Assembly (NCBI GenBank): GCA_947174295.1
Contig: CAMWIG010000114.1
Span: 1-6,814, forward strand
Origin: an uncultured Alistipes sp.
Lineage (GTDB): Bacteria; Bacteroidota; Bacteroidia; Bacteroidales; Rikenellaceae
Length of the DNA stretch: 6,814 nucleotides
Reading direction: 5' to 3'
The position numbers and the translations under genes were made by a program. The notes under the pieces are model-generated. The model did not search any database and had not been told where the DNA came from. It saw only the letters and a list, made by a program, of their open reading frames with translations. Positions 1 through 6,631 of the stretch are shown here, in pieces; position 1 is the first letter of the stretch, and every line of letters begins with the position of its first letter.

Positions 1-601
1 TCATCGCGATGCCCTGCACCGTCGCGATGCCGCGGAAGAACGTGCATATTATTTGCAGCATGGCCTCGTTTGCCGTCATGCCGTCGGGAATCTTCATTTC
101 GCGGGTTCCGCCCAGCACCGTGGCCAGGTGGTGCATGGTGATGACCGCGAGCTCGATGTCGATGTTGCCGATGAAGAGCTTCTCGTCCATGCCGCGTCTG
201 AGCATTTCGGCCATGCAGCGGTGCTGGCGCTCCTCGCCGTCGGCGAGCAGCCGGTCGTGCACGGCAGGGTAGAAGCGGCGCATGCCGGTGGAGAGCCGGG
301 CGGACTCCTCGGTGTTGTCGACCACGTGGTTGAGCAGCAGGAAGAGCGATTCCAGAACATTCCCCCCCCCTTGCGTTATGCGGTCGTGCTCCTCGAAATG
401 GATATCCATGTAGCGCTTCACGGCGAGGTACAGCAGCTCCTCCTTGTCGCCGAACATCTCGTAGAGCGTGCGTTTCGACATGCCGAGCTGCTGCGCGATG
501 TCGTCCATCCGCACGCCCTTGACGCCTTGCGCGACGAACATGCGCATGGCCTGTTCCACGATTCTGTCCCGTTGCGATGAGTCTGTCGAGTGTTGTTTCA
601 T
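1..601 (-). CDS. TetR/AcrR-family transcriptional regulator (3' end cut by window edge)
   Basis: This is a DNA-binding repressor-type regulator, read leftward; 200 codons are visible and the frame is still open at base 1. The N-terminus is a classic TetR helix-turn-helix: RIVEQAMRMFVAQGVKGVRM (residues 13-32) leads into DDIAQQLGMSKRTLYEMFGD (33-52) and KEELL. The rest is helical, as in the variable ligand-binding and dimerisation domain. TetR proteins are usually about 190-220 residues, so only a few residues are missing. ATG codons lie at 601 and 604 (Met-Met); 601 is chosen arbitrarily and neither has a Shine-Dalgarno. Codons 78-80 are GGG GGG GGG, a nine-G tract. The gene has its own promoter and two nearby inverted repeats that could be its operators. 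The ligand and target genes cannot be read from the sequence; related regulators often control efflux pumps, but nothing here shows that. Confidence 0.93.
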   Translation of the reverse strand, partial: MKQHSTDSSQRDRIVEQAMRMFVAQGVKGVRMDDIAQQLGMSKRTLYEMFGDKEELLYLAVKRYMDIHFEEHDRITQGGGNVLESLFLLLNHVVDNTEESARLSTGMRRFYPAVHDRLLADGEERQHRCMAEMLRRGMDEKLFIGNIDIELAVITMHHLATVLGGTREMKIPDGMTANEAMLQIICTFFRGIATVQGIAM

Positions 602-619
602 CATGAGTGCGATTCGGGG

Positions 620-641
620 ATAAATCTCTCCGCCGATTTAT
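620..641. repeat. Inverted repeat in the tetR leader, candidate operator
   Basis: The perfect 7-bp arms ATAAATC (620-626) and GATTTAT (635-641) are separated by 8 bp. The site lies about 17 bp upstream of the tetR start, inside the transcribed leader predicted from the -7 element at 688-695. TetR-family proteins bind short dyads of this size and often repress their own gene, so an autoregulatory operator is plausible. It could also be chance or an RNA hairpin. Confidence 0.5.
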
Positions 642-647
642 GGTCGG

Positions 648-669
648 GGCGGCTTTCGGTTTTGCCGCC
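648..669 (-). repeat. GC-rich hairpin in the tetR 5' leader
   Basis: GGCGGC (648-653) and GCCGCC (664-669) form a 6-bp stem around a 10-nt loop. It sits just downstream of the predicted tetR transcription start. Its role is unknown; it may only stabilise the leader RNA. Confidence 0.35.
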
Positions 670-687
670 GGATATTCCGAATCGGTG

Positions 688-718
688 CAAAGGTAGTGAA
701 TAAAACTTGAAAAACAAT
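688..718 (-). promoter_or_regulatory. tetR promoter, Bacteroidetes type
   Basis: On the minus strand TACCTTTG (695 down to 688) matches the Bacteroidetes primary sigma -7 consensus TAnnTTTG exactly. ATTG (718-715) lies 19 bp upstream and matches three of four bases of the -33 element TTTG. The predicted start is near 680, which gives a leader of roughly 75-80 nt before tetR. Confidence 0.75.
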
Positions 719-739
719 AAAAGTTTTTGAGTTTTATTC
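698..739. repeat. Large dyad across the tetR promoter, candidate operator
   Basis: GAATAAAACT (698-707) and AGTTTTATTC (730-739) are perfect 10-bp inverted arms separated by 22 bp. Inside them AAAAAC (710-715) and GTTTTT (723-728) add partial symmetry. The dyad covers the whole -7/-33 spacer and the -33 element of the tetR promoter, so a protein bound here should block RNA polymerase. The region is AT-rich, so some symmetry is expected by chance, but ten perfect pairs including both terminal G:C pairs is more than background. Confidence 0.5.
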
Positions 740-768
740 GTTGCCGGATGAAATATCGTTCTGCAAAT

Positions 769-817
769 GAAAGAGCACGGGCCGCAACCATTGTCAGGAT
801 GCGGCCCGCGCTCTTTC
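769..817 (-). terminator. Hairpin terminator downstream of ileS
   Basis: The 18-bp arms (769-786 and 800-817) pair with a single A/C mismatch (777/809) around a 13-nt loop. The core is GGGCCGCA against TGCGGCCC and the stem ends in GAAAG/CTTTC. It lies 76 bp beyond the ileS stop in the direction of ileS transcription and before the tetR promoter, so it probably separates the two units. The U tail on the minus strand is weak (ATTTGCAG after the stem). A smaller hairpin, GCCGGT/ACCGGC at 822-838, lies between it and ileS. The remaining bases between the two genes show no other feature. Confidence 0.7.
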
Positions 818-892
818 GGCGGCCGGTTCGATACCGGCTTCCGGGTGTTCGGCAACGGACGTTTATCGGTCGGTCGTTGCCGTTTGGGTATG

Positions 893-3800
893 TCAAATCT
901 TGGTGACGGCTATTTTCAGCGGTTCTTCGTCGACGTCGGAGTCTGCGACGAACGCACCGGCCGGTGCCGCCTTGCATGCCACGGCGACGGCCAGCGTCTG
1001 CGATGCGATGTAGTCGGCATACTCGGCGACGGCCGCACGAACCAACTCCTTGTCCTCGATTTCGACGGTGATTTTGTCCGTCACCTCGAATCCCGAATCC
1101 TTGCGGATGTTCTGGATGCGGTTCACCAGCGCGCGGGCGATACCCTCGGCGCGCAGCGCGTCGGTCACGGTGATGTCGAGCGCCACGGTGAGCTTGCCCT
1201 CCGATGCCACGAGCCAGCCCGGCATATCCTCCGAGGTAATCTCGAAGTCGGCCGGAGTGACGGTGATGGTCTCCGTGCCCATGTCGAGCGCTATTTCCGT
1301 CGAAGCCTCGATTTCGGCTATGCGCTCCTGCGAGAAGGTGGCCGTGAGTGCGGCAATCTGCTTCATGTACTTGCCGTAACGCGGGCCGAGGGTCTTGAAG
1401 TTGGGTTTGATGCGTTTGGTGATGAGTCCCGTGGTCTTCTCGATGAGCTCGATGTCCTTGATGTTGACCTCGTTCATGATAAGCCCCTTGACAGCCTCGA
1501 TATGGGCCGCCATGGCCGGGTCGAGCACCGGCACGAGAATCTTCGTCAGCGGCTGGCGCACCTTGATGCCCACCTTGCGGCGCAGGGCGAGCACCATCGA
1601 CGACACGCGCTGCGCGAGAGCCATGGTCTGCTCCAATTCGCTGTCGACGAGCGACTCGTCGGCCGCCGGGAATGTCGACAGATGCACCGACTCCTCGGTG
1701 TGGCGTCCGCTCACGGCGTTCAGGTCGCAGAAGATGCGGTCGGAGATGAACGGCGCGAAGGGTGCGGAGAGCATCGCCACGGTTTCGAGACAGGTGTAGA
1801 GAGTCTGGTATGCCGCCAGCTTGTCCTCGTTCATCTCGCCGCCCCAGAAACGCTTGCGGTTCAGGCGCACGTACCAGTTCGAGAGATTCTCGCACACGAA
1901 CTCCTGTATGGCGCGGGCCGCAGGGGTCGGGTCGTAGTTTTCGAGCGACGCGGTGACATCCTTGACCAGCGTGTTGAGCAGCGAGACGATCCAGCGGTCG
2001 ATCTCCGGGCGGCGCTCTATGGGCACCTCGGCTTCGCGACCCGTGAACGAGTCGACATTGGCGTAGAGGGCGAAGAACGAGTAGGTGTTGTAGAGCGTTC
2101 CGAAGAACTTGCGGCGCACCTCGTCCACGCCGTCGCGGTCGAATTTGAGGTTGTCCCACGGCTGCGAGTTCGAAATCATGTACCAGCGAGTGGCGTCGGC
2201 GCCGTAGGTCGACAGCACGTCGAACGGGTCGACGGCATTGCCCAAACGCTTCGACATCTTGTTGCCGTTCTTGTCGAGCACCAGACCGTTGGAGATGATG
2301 TTCTTGAAGGCCACCGAGTCGAAGAGCATCGTCGCTATGGCGTGCAGCGTGAAGAACCAGCCGCGCGTCTGGTCGACGCCCTCGGCTATGAAGTCGGCCG
2401 GGTAGACCTCGTCGAACGAGGCTCCGCCGTTCTCGAACGGATAGTGTATCTGGGCGTAGGGCATCGCACCCGAATCGAACCACACGTCGATGAGGTCGCT
2501 CTCGCGGCGCATCGGTTCGCCCTTCGACGAGAGCAGCACGATGGAGTCGACGTAGGGGCGGTGCAGGTCGATGTTGTCGGTCGAATAGTTCTCCTTCGAC
2601 ATGTCGCCCACCTTGAAATTCTTGTAGGGGTTCTCCGTCATCACGCCCGCGGCCACCGACTTCTCGATTTCGGCCATGAGCTCCTCGACCGAACCGATGC
2701 ACTTCACCTCGCTGCGGTCTTCGGTCGCCCAGATGGGCAGCGGCGTGCCCCAGAATCGCGAACGCGACAGGTTCCAGTCGTTGAGATTCTCCAACCACTT
2801 GCCGAAACGGCCCGTACCTGTCGACTCGGGACGCCAGCGGATGGTCTTGTTGAGCTCCATCATGCGCTCTTTGAGCGCCGTGGTGCGGATGAACCACGAG
2901 TCGAGAGGGTAGTAGAGCACCGGCTTGTCGGTGCGCCAGCAGTGGGGGTAGTTGTGCGTGTGCTTCTCGATGCGGAACGCCTTGTTCGCACCTTTGAGGC
3001 GGATGCAGATGTATACGTCGAGCGACTCGGCGGCCTGCGCAGCGGCCTCGTCGTACTTGCCGTCGACGGTGAACTGCGGGTCGTAGGCGTTCTTCACCCA
3101 GCGGCCCTCGTACTCCTTGTAGGCCTCCGTATCGACGCACTCGGCGAGGAACCGCTCGTCGAGCTCGCCGGTGAGGTAGAACTTGCCGGTGAAGTCGACC
3201 ATCGGACGGGTCTCGCCGCGCTTGTTTATCATGAAGAGCGACGGAATGCCTGCGGCGCGTGCCACGGCGGCATCGTCGGCACCGAACGTCGGTGCGATAT
3301 GCACGATGCCGGTACCGTCCTCGGTGGTCACGTAGTCGCCCGGAATCACGCGGAACGCCTCGGCCGAGGCGTCGTGCCAGCTGCCGTCGTCATCGACCGC
3401 CACGGGCTTCACCCACGGGATGAGCTGCTCGTAGTGCATGCCCACGAGCTCCGAACCCTTGTACTCGCCCACGACCTCGAACGGCACGAGCTTGTCGCCG
3501 GGCTTGTAGGAGTCGAGCGCCAGACCCTCGGCCTTCTTGTTGAAATGAGCGTTGAGGAGCGGTTTGGCGACCACGGCCGTCATCTTCTCGCCGGTGTAGG
3601 CGTTGTAGGTGCGCACTGCCGCGTAGTCGATTTTCGGGCCTACGCAGAGCGCCGTGTTCGACGGCAGCGTCCACGGTGTGGTCGTCCATGCGAGGAATAC
3701 GGGCGTTCCCCAGCCATCCATCTCGGGCCGCGGGTCGCGGATGCAGAACTGTGCGACCACGGTCGTGTCCTTCACGTCGCGGTAGCAGCCGGGCTGGTTC

Positions 3801-4381
3801 AGCTCGTGCGTCGACAGACCCGTTCCCGCCGCCGGCGAGTAGGGCTGAATCGTGTATCCCTTGTAGAGCAGGCCCTTGTCGAAGAGCTGCTTCAAGAGCC
3901 ACCACAGCGACTCGATGTACTTGTTGTCGTAGGTGATGTAGGGATCGTCCATGTTGACCCAGTATCCCATCTTGCGGGTGAGGTCCTCCCACACGCCGGT
4001 GAACTCCATGACGGCCTCGCGGCACGTGCGGTTGTACTCCTCGATGGTGATTGTCTTGCCGATATCCTCCTTGGTGATGCCGAGCTTCTTCTCCACGCCC
4101 AGCTCCACGGGCAGGCCGTGCGTGTCCCATCCGGCCTTGCGGTGCACGAGATATCCCTGCTGCGTCTTGTAGCGGCAGAACACGTCCTTTATGGTGCGGG
4201 CCATCACGTGGTGGATTCCCGGCAGGCCGTTAGCCGAGGGAGGGCCCTCGTAGAAAACGAATGCGGGGTGTCCCTCGCGCGTCGATATGCTTTTGTGGAA
4301 CGTGTCGTCGGCGTCCCAGCGGTTCAACACCTCTTCTGCCGTCGCGGGCAGGTCGAGACCTTTGTACTCGTTGAATTTCAT
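893..4381 (-). CDS. ileS: Isoleucyl-tRNA synthetase, type 2 (IleRS2)
   Basis: This cytoplasmic class I synthetase charges tRNA-Ile with isoleucine using ATP and edits misformed valine products. It is complete at 1162 residues. The catalytic half begins with FVFYEGPPSANGLPGIHH (41-58), where the HIGH signature reads GIHH (55-58, bases 4208-4219). The editing domain shows TTTPWTLPSN (233-242) and GTGIVHIAPTFGADD (356-370), whose final Asp aligns with the editing aspartate of E. coli IleRS. Later landmarks are DVWFDSG (632-638), DQTRGWFF (670-677) and the KMSKS loop as KMSKR (708-712). An anticodon-binding helical region follows, then a long C-terminal extension from about 940. No cysteine zinc cluster is seen at the C-terminus, unlike type-1 bacterial IleRS, which fits the eukaryote-like type 2. 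The start MKFNEYKGLDLP is typical of Bacteroidetes homologues. It appears monocistronic, with its own promoter and terminator. Confidence 0.98.
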   Translation of the reverse strand: MKFNEYKGLDLPATAEEVLNRWDADDTFHKSISTREGHPAFVFYEGPPSANGLPGIHHVMARTIKDVFCRYKTQQGYLVHRKAGWDTHGLPVELGVEKKLGITKEDIGKTITIEEYNRTCREAVMEFTGVWEDLTRKMGYWVNMDDPYITYDNKYIESLWWLLKQLFDKGLLYKGYTIQPYSPAAGTGLSTHELNQPGCYRDVKDTTVVAQFCIRDPRPEMDGWGTPVFLAWTTTPWTLPSNTALCVGPKIDYAAVRTYNAYTGEKMTAVVAKPLLNAHFNKKAEGLALDSYKPGDKLVPFEVVGEYKGSELVGMHYEQLIPWVKPVAVDDDGSWHDASAEAFRVIPGDYVTTEDGTGIVHIAPTFGADDAAVARAAGIPSLFMINKRGETRPMVDFTGKFYLTGELDERFLAECVDTEAYKEYEGRWVKNAYDPQFTVDGKYDEAAAQAAESLDVYICIRLKGANKAFRIEKHTHNYPHCWRTDKPVLYYPLDSWFIRTTALKERMMELNKTIRWRPESTGTGRFGKWLENLNDWNLSRSRFWGTPLPIWATEDRSEVKCIGSVEELMAEIEKSVAAGVMTENPYKNFKVGDMSKENYSTDNIDLHRPYVDSIVLLSSKGEPMRRESDLIDVWFDSGAMPYAQIHYPFENGGASFDEVYPADFIAEGVDQTRGWFFTLHAIATMLFDSVAFKNIISNGLVLDKNGNKMSKRLGNAVDPFDVLSTYGADATRWYMISNSQPWDNLKFDRDGVDEVRRKFFGTLYNTYSFFALYANVDSFTGREAEVPIERRPEIDRWIVSLLNTLVKDVTASLENYDPTPAARAIQEFVCENLSNWYVRLNRKRFWGGEMNEDKLAAYQTLYTCLETVAMLSAPFAPFISDRIFCDLNAVSGRHTEESVHLSTFPAADESLVDSELEQTMALAQRVSSMVLALRRKVGIKVRQPLTKILVPVLDPAMAAHIEAVKGLIMNEVNIKDIELIEKTTGLITKRIKPNFKTLGPRYGKYMKQIAALTATFSQERIAEIEASTEIALDMGTETITVTPADFEITSEDMPGWLVASEGKLTVALDITVTDALRAEGIARALVNRIQNIRKDSGFEVTDKITVEIEDKELVRAAVAEYADYIASQTLAVAVACKAAPAGAFVADSDVDEEPLKIAVTKI

Positions 4382-4421
4382 AGCGTTATGTGTTTCTATT
4401 CCAATTTTCGGACACGGAATC

Positions 4422-4433
4422 CCGCAATTGCGG
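4422..4433. repeat. Perfect 12-bp palindrome in the ileS leader
   Basis: CCGCAATTGCGG is perfectly self-complementary with no spacer, so it suits a dimeric DNA-binding protein better than an RNA hairpin. On the minus strand it begins 13 bases after the ileS -7 element, so it covers roughly +6 to +17 of the predicted transcript. No regulator is known from this sequence. There is no T-box-like leader: only about 60 nt separate the predicted start from the ATG. Confidence 0.45.
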
Positions 4434-4446
4434 AATTTACAACTTG

Positions 4447-4454
4447 CAAAGATA
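4447..4454 (-). promoter_or_regulatory. ileS -7 promoter element
   Basis: The minus strand reads TATCTTTG, an exact match to the Bacteroidetes TAnnTTTG consensus, followed by GCAAG-type sequence. No convincing TTTG is present at the -33 position (about 4474-4478 reads AGCG/TAGC on this strand). Transcription should start near 4440, giving a leader of about 58 nt to the ileS ATG. Confidence 0.7.
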
Positions 4455-4476
4455 GTATTTTTCGTCGATTTTTCGC

Positions 4477-4484
4477 TATATTTG
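4477..4484 (+). promoter_or_regulatory. -7 promoter element of the MuiA-family gene
   Basis: TATATTTG matches TAnnTTTG exactly and lies 25 bp upstream of the ATG at 4510, so the leader is only about 18-20 nt. The expected -33 site (about 4453-4457) has no TTTG and overlaps the end of the divergent ileS -7 element. There is no Shine-Dalgarno; the bases before the start are AT-rich, as is usual in this phylum. Confidence 0.7.
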
Positions 4485-4509
4485 TCGTAAGCAATTAATA
4501 TGTACGATT

Positions 4510-6399
4510 ATGAAACGATTGACACTTCTTCTGTGGTGTCTCTGCGCTGCCGTCTCGGCGGTCTGCGGTGCTGAGACGAACAAGGTCACCACACGGGCCG
4601 AAAAGGTCACTCTCTTCACCTCGGGCGCTCAGGTCACGCGCTCGGGTGCGGTGTCGCTGCCTGCGGGAGTCTCCACGGTGATATTCACCGGCTTGTCGCC
4701 GTATCTCGACGAGAAGAGTTTGCAGGTTGCCGGACGCGGCGACTTCACCGTTACGGCCGTAGAGCGCCGCTGCAACTACGCCGACAGTGCTGCGTGGACG
4801 GTGCGCAAGCGTGAAATCGAGTCTGCCTGTCAGGACATCGCTCGCGAGAGCTCCGAGCTGGCCGCCGCGCAGGAGGTGGTCGACGCCGAAATCGAGATGC
4901 TGCGAACGAACTGTTCGGTTGCGGGCCGAACCGAGGCCACGTCGCTGGCCGCCATCCGGGAGCTTACCGAGTACTACGCCTCGCGGCTCGAAAAGCTCAA
5001 AGCCCGTTCGCGCGAAATAACGCATAAGCAGCAGACTCTGAAAGAGCGCCGTGCGGCGCTCGATGACCGGATGCGGCAGCTCGGCGGCCGGCCCAAGAGC
5101 CCTGCGAGCGAGGTCGTAGTCCGGGTCGACGCCCGCAAGGCCTGCCTCGCGTCGTTCACGCTGAACTACTACGTCAAGGGCGCCGGCTGGTATCCGACAT
5201 ACGACATCCGCTCCGACGGTCTCGCGTCGCCCGTCACCGTAGCCTACCGCGCCAATGTCTACCAGAATACGCGCGAAGATTGGACCGACGTGGCGCTGAC
5301 GCTTTCGTCGTCGAACCCCTCGACCGGCAGCGTAGTGCCGGTTCTGACGCCCTACCGGCTCGACTACGGAGTCGCCGCACCGCGCTACGACGACCGCACT
5401 GACGGCAGCGAGGTGAGCGGCGTCGTTGTCGCTGCCTCCGACGGGGAGCCGCTAACAGGTGTTACGGTGCAGGTTCCCGGAACTACCGTCGGGACTGCGA
5501 CCGACGTCGACGGACGTTTCTCCATAACCATGCCCGGACGGGCGGACAGGCTCCGATTCAGTTATGTAGGCATGAAGTCCAAGACTCTCCGCGCAGATGC
5601 AGGGTCTACGCTCGCCGTGCGGCTCGAAGAGGACGCAACGCAGTTGGACGAGGTGGTCGTCACGGCCTACGGTTCGGCGAGAAAGGCCGCCGTTACGGGC
5701 AAGGTCGGCACGTCATTCGATTTCGCGGAGTTCGACGAGGAGACTGCCGTCGAGGCCAACTCCATGTCGCACGACGTCGAGCGCCGGCAGACGGCCATGG
5801 GCTACGAGTTCGAGATTCGCCGCCCCTACACCATCCCCTCCGACGGCAAGTCCGTAGCGGCCGAGATAGGCCTCTACACGCTGCCGGCGACATATCTCTA
5901 CGAGTGCTCTCCGCGTGCCGACCGCGACGCGTTCCTCACGGCCGCCGTCACCGGCTGGGAGCGGCTGAACCTGCTGGACGGCGAGGCGAGCGTCTATTTC
6001 GAGAACATGTTCGTCGGCAAGAGCATACTCTCGACCGACGTGCAGAGCGATACGCTCTCGTTTTCCATGGGCCGCGACCGCGGCATAGTCGTTCAGCGCA
6101 CGCGCGAGAACTACTACCGCTCGCGCCGCACGATAGGCTCTTCGCAGACGCAGGAGGTCGCATGGCGCATCTCGGTGCGCAACGCCCGCGCCGAGAGCGT
6201 CGCACTCAAACTTTGCGACCAGATTCCCGTATCGACGAACGACGCGATAACAGTCGCGGTCGACGAGCTGAGCGGCGGCCGGGCCGATGCCTCGGGCATC
6301 GTTACGTGGGACATCGAGCTTGCTCCGGGAGAGCAGCGCGACGTCGTACTGCGTTACAAAGTCCGAAGTCCCAAGAACCGCACTCTGACCGTCGAGTAA
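4510..6399 (+). CDS. Exported DUF4140/DUF4139 (MuiA-family) protein with inserted SusC-like module
   Basis: This is a predicted periplasmic or envelope protein of unknown biochemical role; the family is commonly labelled mucoidy inhibitor MuiA, a name that proves no function. Residues 1-21 form a signal peptide (KR, then LTLLLWCLCAAVSAV) with likely cleavage after VCGA21. C19 is not in a good lipobox because Val precedes it. Residues about 27-95 are the N-terminal DUF4140 domain (VTLFTSGAQVTRSGAVSLPA, GLSPYLDEKSLQV). Residues about 97-192 are a charged coiled coil. DUF4139 begins at about 212 (YYVKGAGWYPTYDIRS, VYQNTREDWTDVALTLSSSNP), is interrupted at about 300-400 by a carboxypeptidase-regulatory beta-sandwich plus LDEVVVTAYG, and resumes at about 420 to the end (EIRRPYTIPSDGKSVAAEIG, LLDGEASVYFENMFVG, LSFSMGRDRGIVV, VLRYKVRSPKNRTL). 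It has no membrane segment or outer-membrane barrel. The only ATG just upstream (4500) is out of frame. It is transcribed alone, divergently from ileS. Confidence 0.92.
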   Translation: MKRLTLLLWCLCAAVSAVCGAETNKVTTRAEKVTLFTSGAQVTRSGAVSLPAGVSTVIFTGLSPYLDEKSLQVAGRGDFTVTAVERRCNYADSAAWTVRKREIESACQDIARESSELAAAQEVVDAEIEMLRTNCSVAGRTEATSLAAIRELTEYYASRLEKLKARSREITHKQQTLKERRAALDDRMRQLGGRPKSPASEVVVRVDARKACLASFTLNYYVKGAGWYPTYDIRSDGLASPVTVAYRANVYQNTREDWTDVALTLSSSNPSTGSVVPVLTPYRLDYGVAAPRYDDRTDGSEVSGVVVAASDGEPLTGVTVQVPGTTVGTATDVDGRFSITMPGRADRLRFSYVGMKSKTLRADAGSTLAVRLEEDATQLDEVVVTAYGSARKAAVTGKVGTSFDFAEFDEETAVEANSMSHDVERRQTAMGYEFEIRRPYTIPSDGKSVAAEIGLYTLPATYLYECSPRADRDAFLTAAVTGWERLNLLDGEASVYFENMFVGKSILSTDVQSDTLSFSMGRDRGIVVQRTRENYYRSRRTIGSSQTQEVAWRISVRNARAESVALKLCDQIPVSTNDAITVAVDELSGGRADASGIVTWDIELAPGEQRDVVLRYKVRSPKNRTLTVE

Positions 6400-6412
6400 C
6401 CGCATCGCCGTG

Positions 6413-6463
6413 CAATCCGCGGCCGCCCTTATTTTGCGATGGGCGGCCGCGGATTGTTTATTT
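6413..6463 (+). terminator. Intrinsic terminator of the MuiA-family gene
   Basis: A perfect 16-bp stem (6413-6428 with 6441-6456) has a very GC-rich core, GCGGCCGCCC, and a 12-nt loop. It is followed at once by TTTATTT (6457-6463). It starts 14 bp after the stop codon of the rightward gene. Confidence 0.9.
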
Positions 6464-6465
6464 GC

Positions 6466-6490
6466 CGAGTCCGACGTTCCGGCGGACTCG
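6466..6490. repeat. Second hairpin after the MuiA-family terminator
   Basis: CGAGTCCG (6466-6473) and CGGACTCG (6483-6490) are perfect 8-bp arms with a 9-nt loop. AACGTTTTGTG follows, so it may act as a weak back-up terminator for rightward transcription. ACGTT (6474-6478) can alternatively pair with AACGT (6491-6495), a structure that excludes the first. Confidence 0.5.
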
Positions 6491-6631
6491 AACGTTTTGT
6501 GCGTATTGTTATGCCCGGAAATGCTTGGCGCGGCTGTTTTTTTATCTGCGAGTCTGCGCGGTTGTTCGCCGGTGGGGCGGCAGTTACGCCGCATGCGCGT
6601 CGTTTCTACGGGGCGGCGGAGCACTACTTGC

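Noticed and set aside
53..580. A 175-codon plus-strand frame opposite tetR
   Set aside because: The minus strand encodes an unmistakable TetR helix-turn-helix; the plus-strand product has repetitive His, Val and Glu composition and no known motif.
601..855. An 84-codon minus-strand frame whose stop overlaps the tetR start (ATGA)
   Set aside because: The overlap looks like translational coupling, but the frame runs through the ileS terminator hairpin, the tetR promoter and both dyads, and its sequence looks like translated intergenic DNA.
4382..4440. A T-box or riboswitch upstream of ileS
   Set aside because: The predicted leader is only about 58 nt, with no T-box sequence, specifier loop or terminator/antiterminator pair.
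767..4498. A 1243-codon open frame on the plus strand, antisense to ileS
   Set aside because: It is exactly codon-aligned with ileS and exists because ileS lacks TTA, CTA and TCA codons. Its translation is rich in Arg, His, Val and Leu with no recognisable domain, while ileS carries every expected synthetase motif.
4554..4572. A lipobox around Cys19 of the MuiA-family protein
   Set aside because: Residues before the cysteine are Ser-Ala-Val; a Val at -1 is not accepted in lipoboxes, while VCGA followed by Glu is a good signal peptidase I site.
5713..6624. A 303-codon minus-strand frame opposite the end of the MuiA-family gene
   Set aside because: It crosses the DUF4139 coding region and the perfect 16-bp terminator and has no domain; it is a GC-rich antisense shadow.
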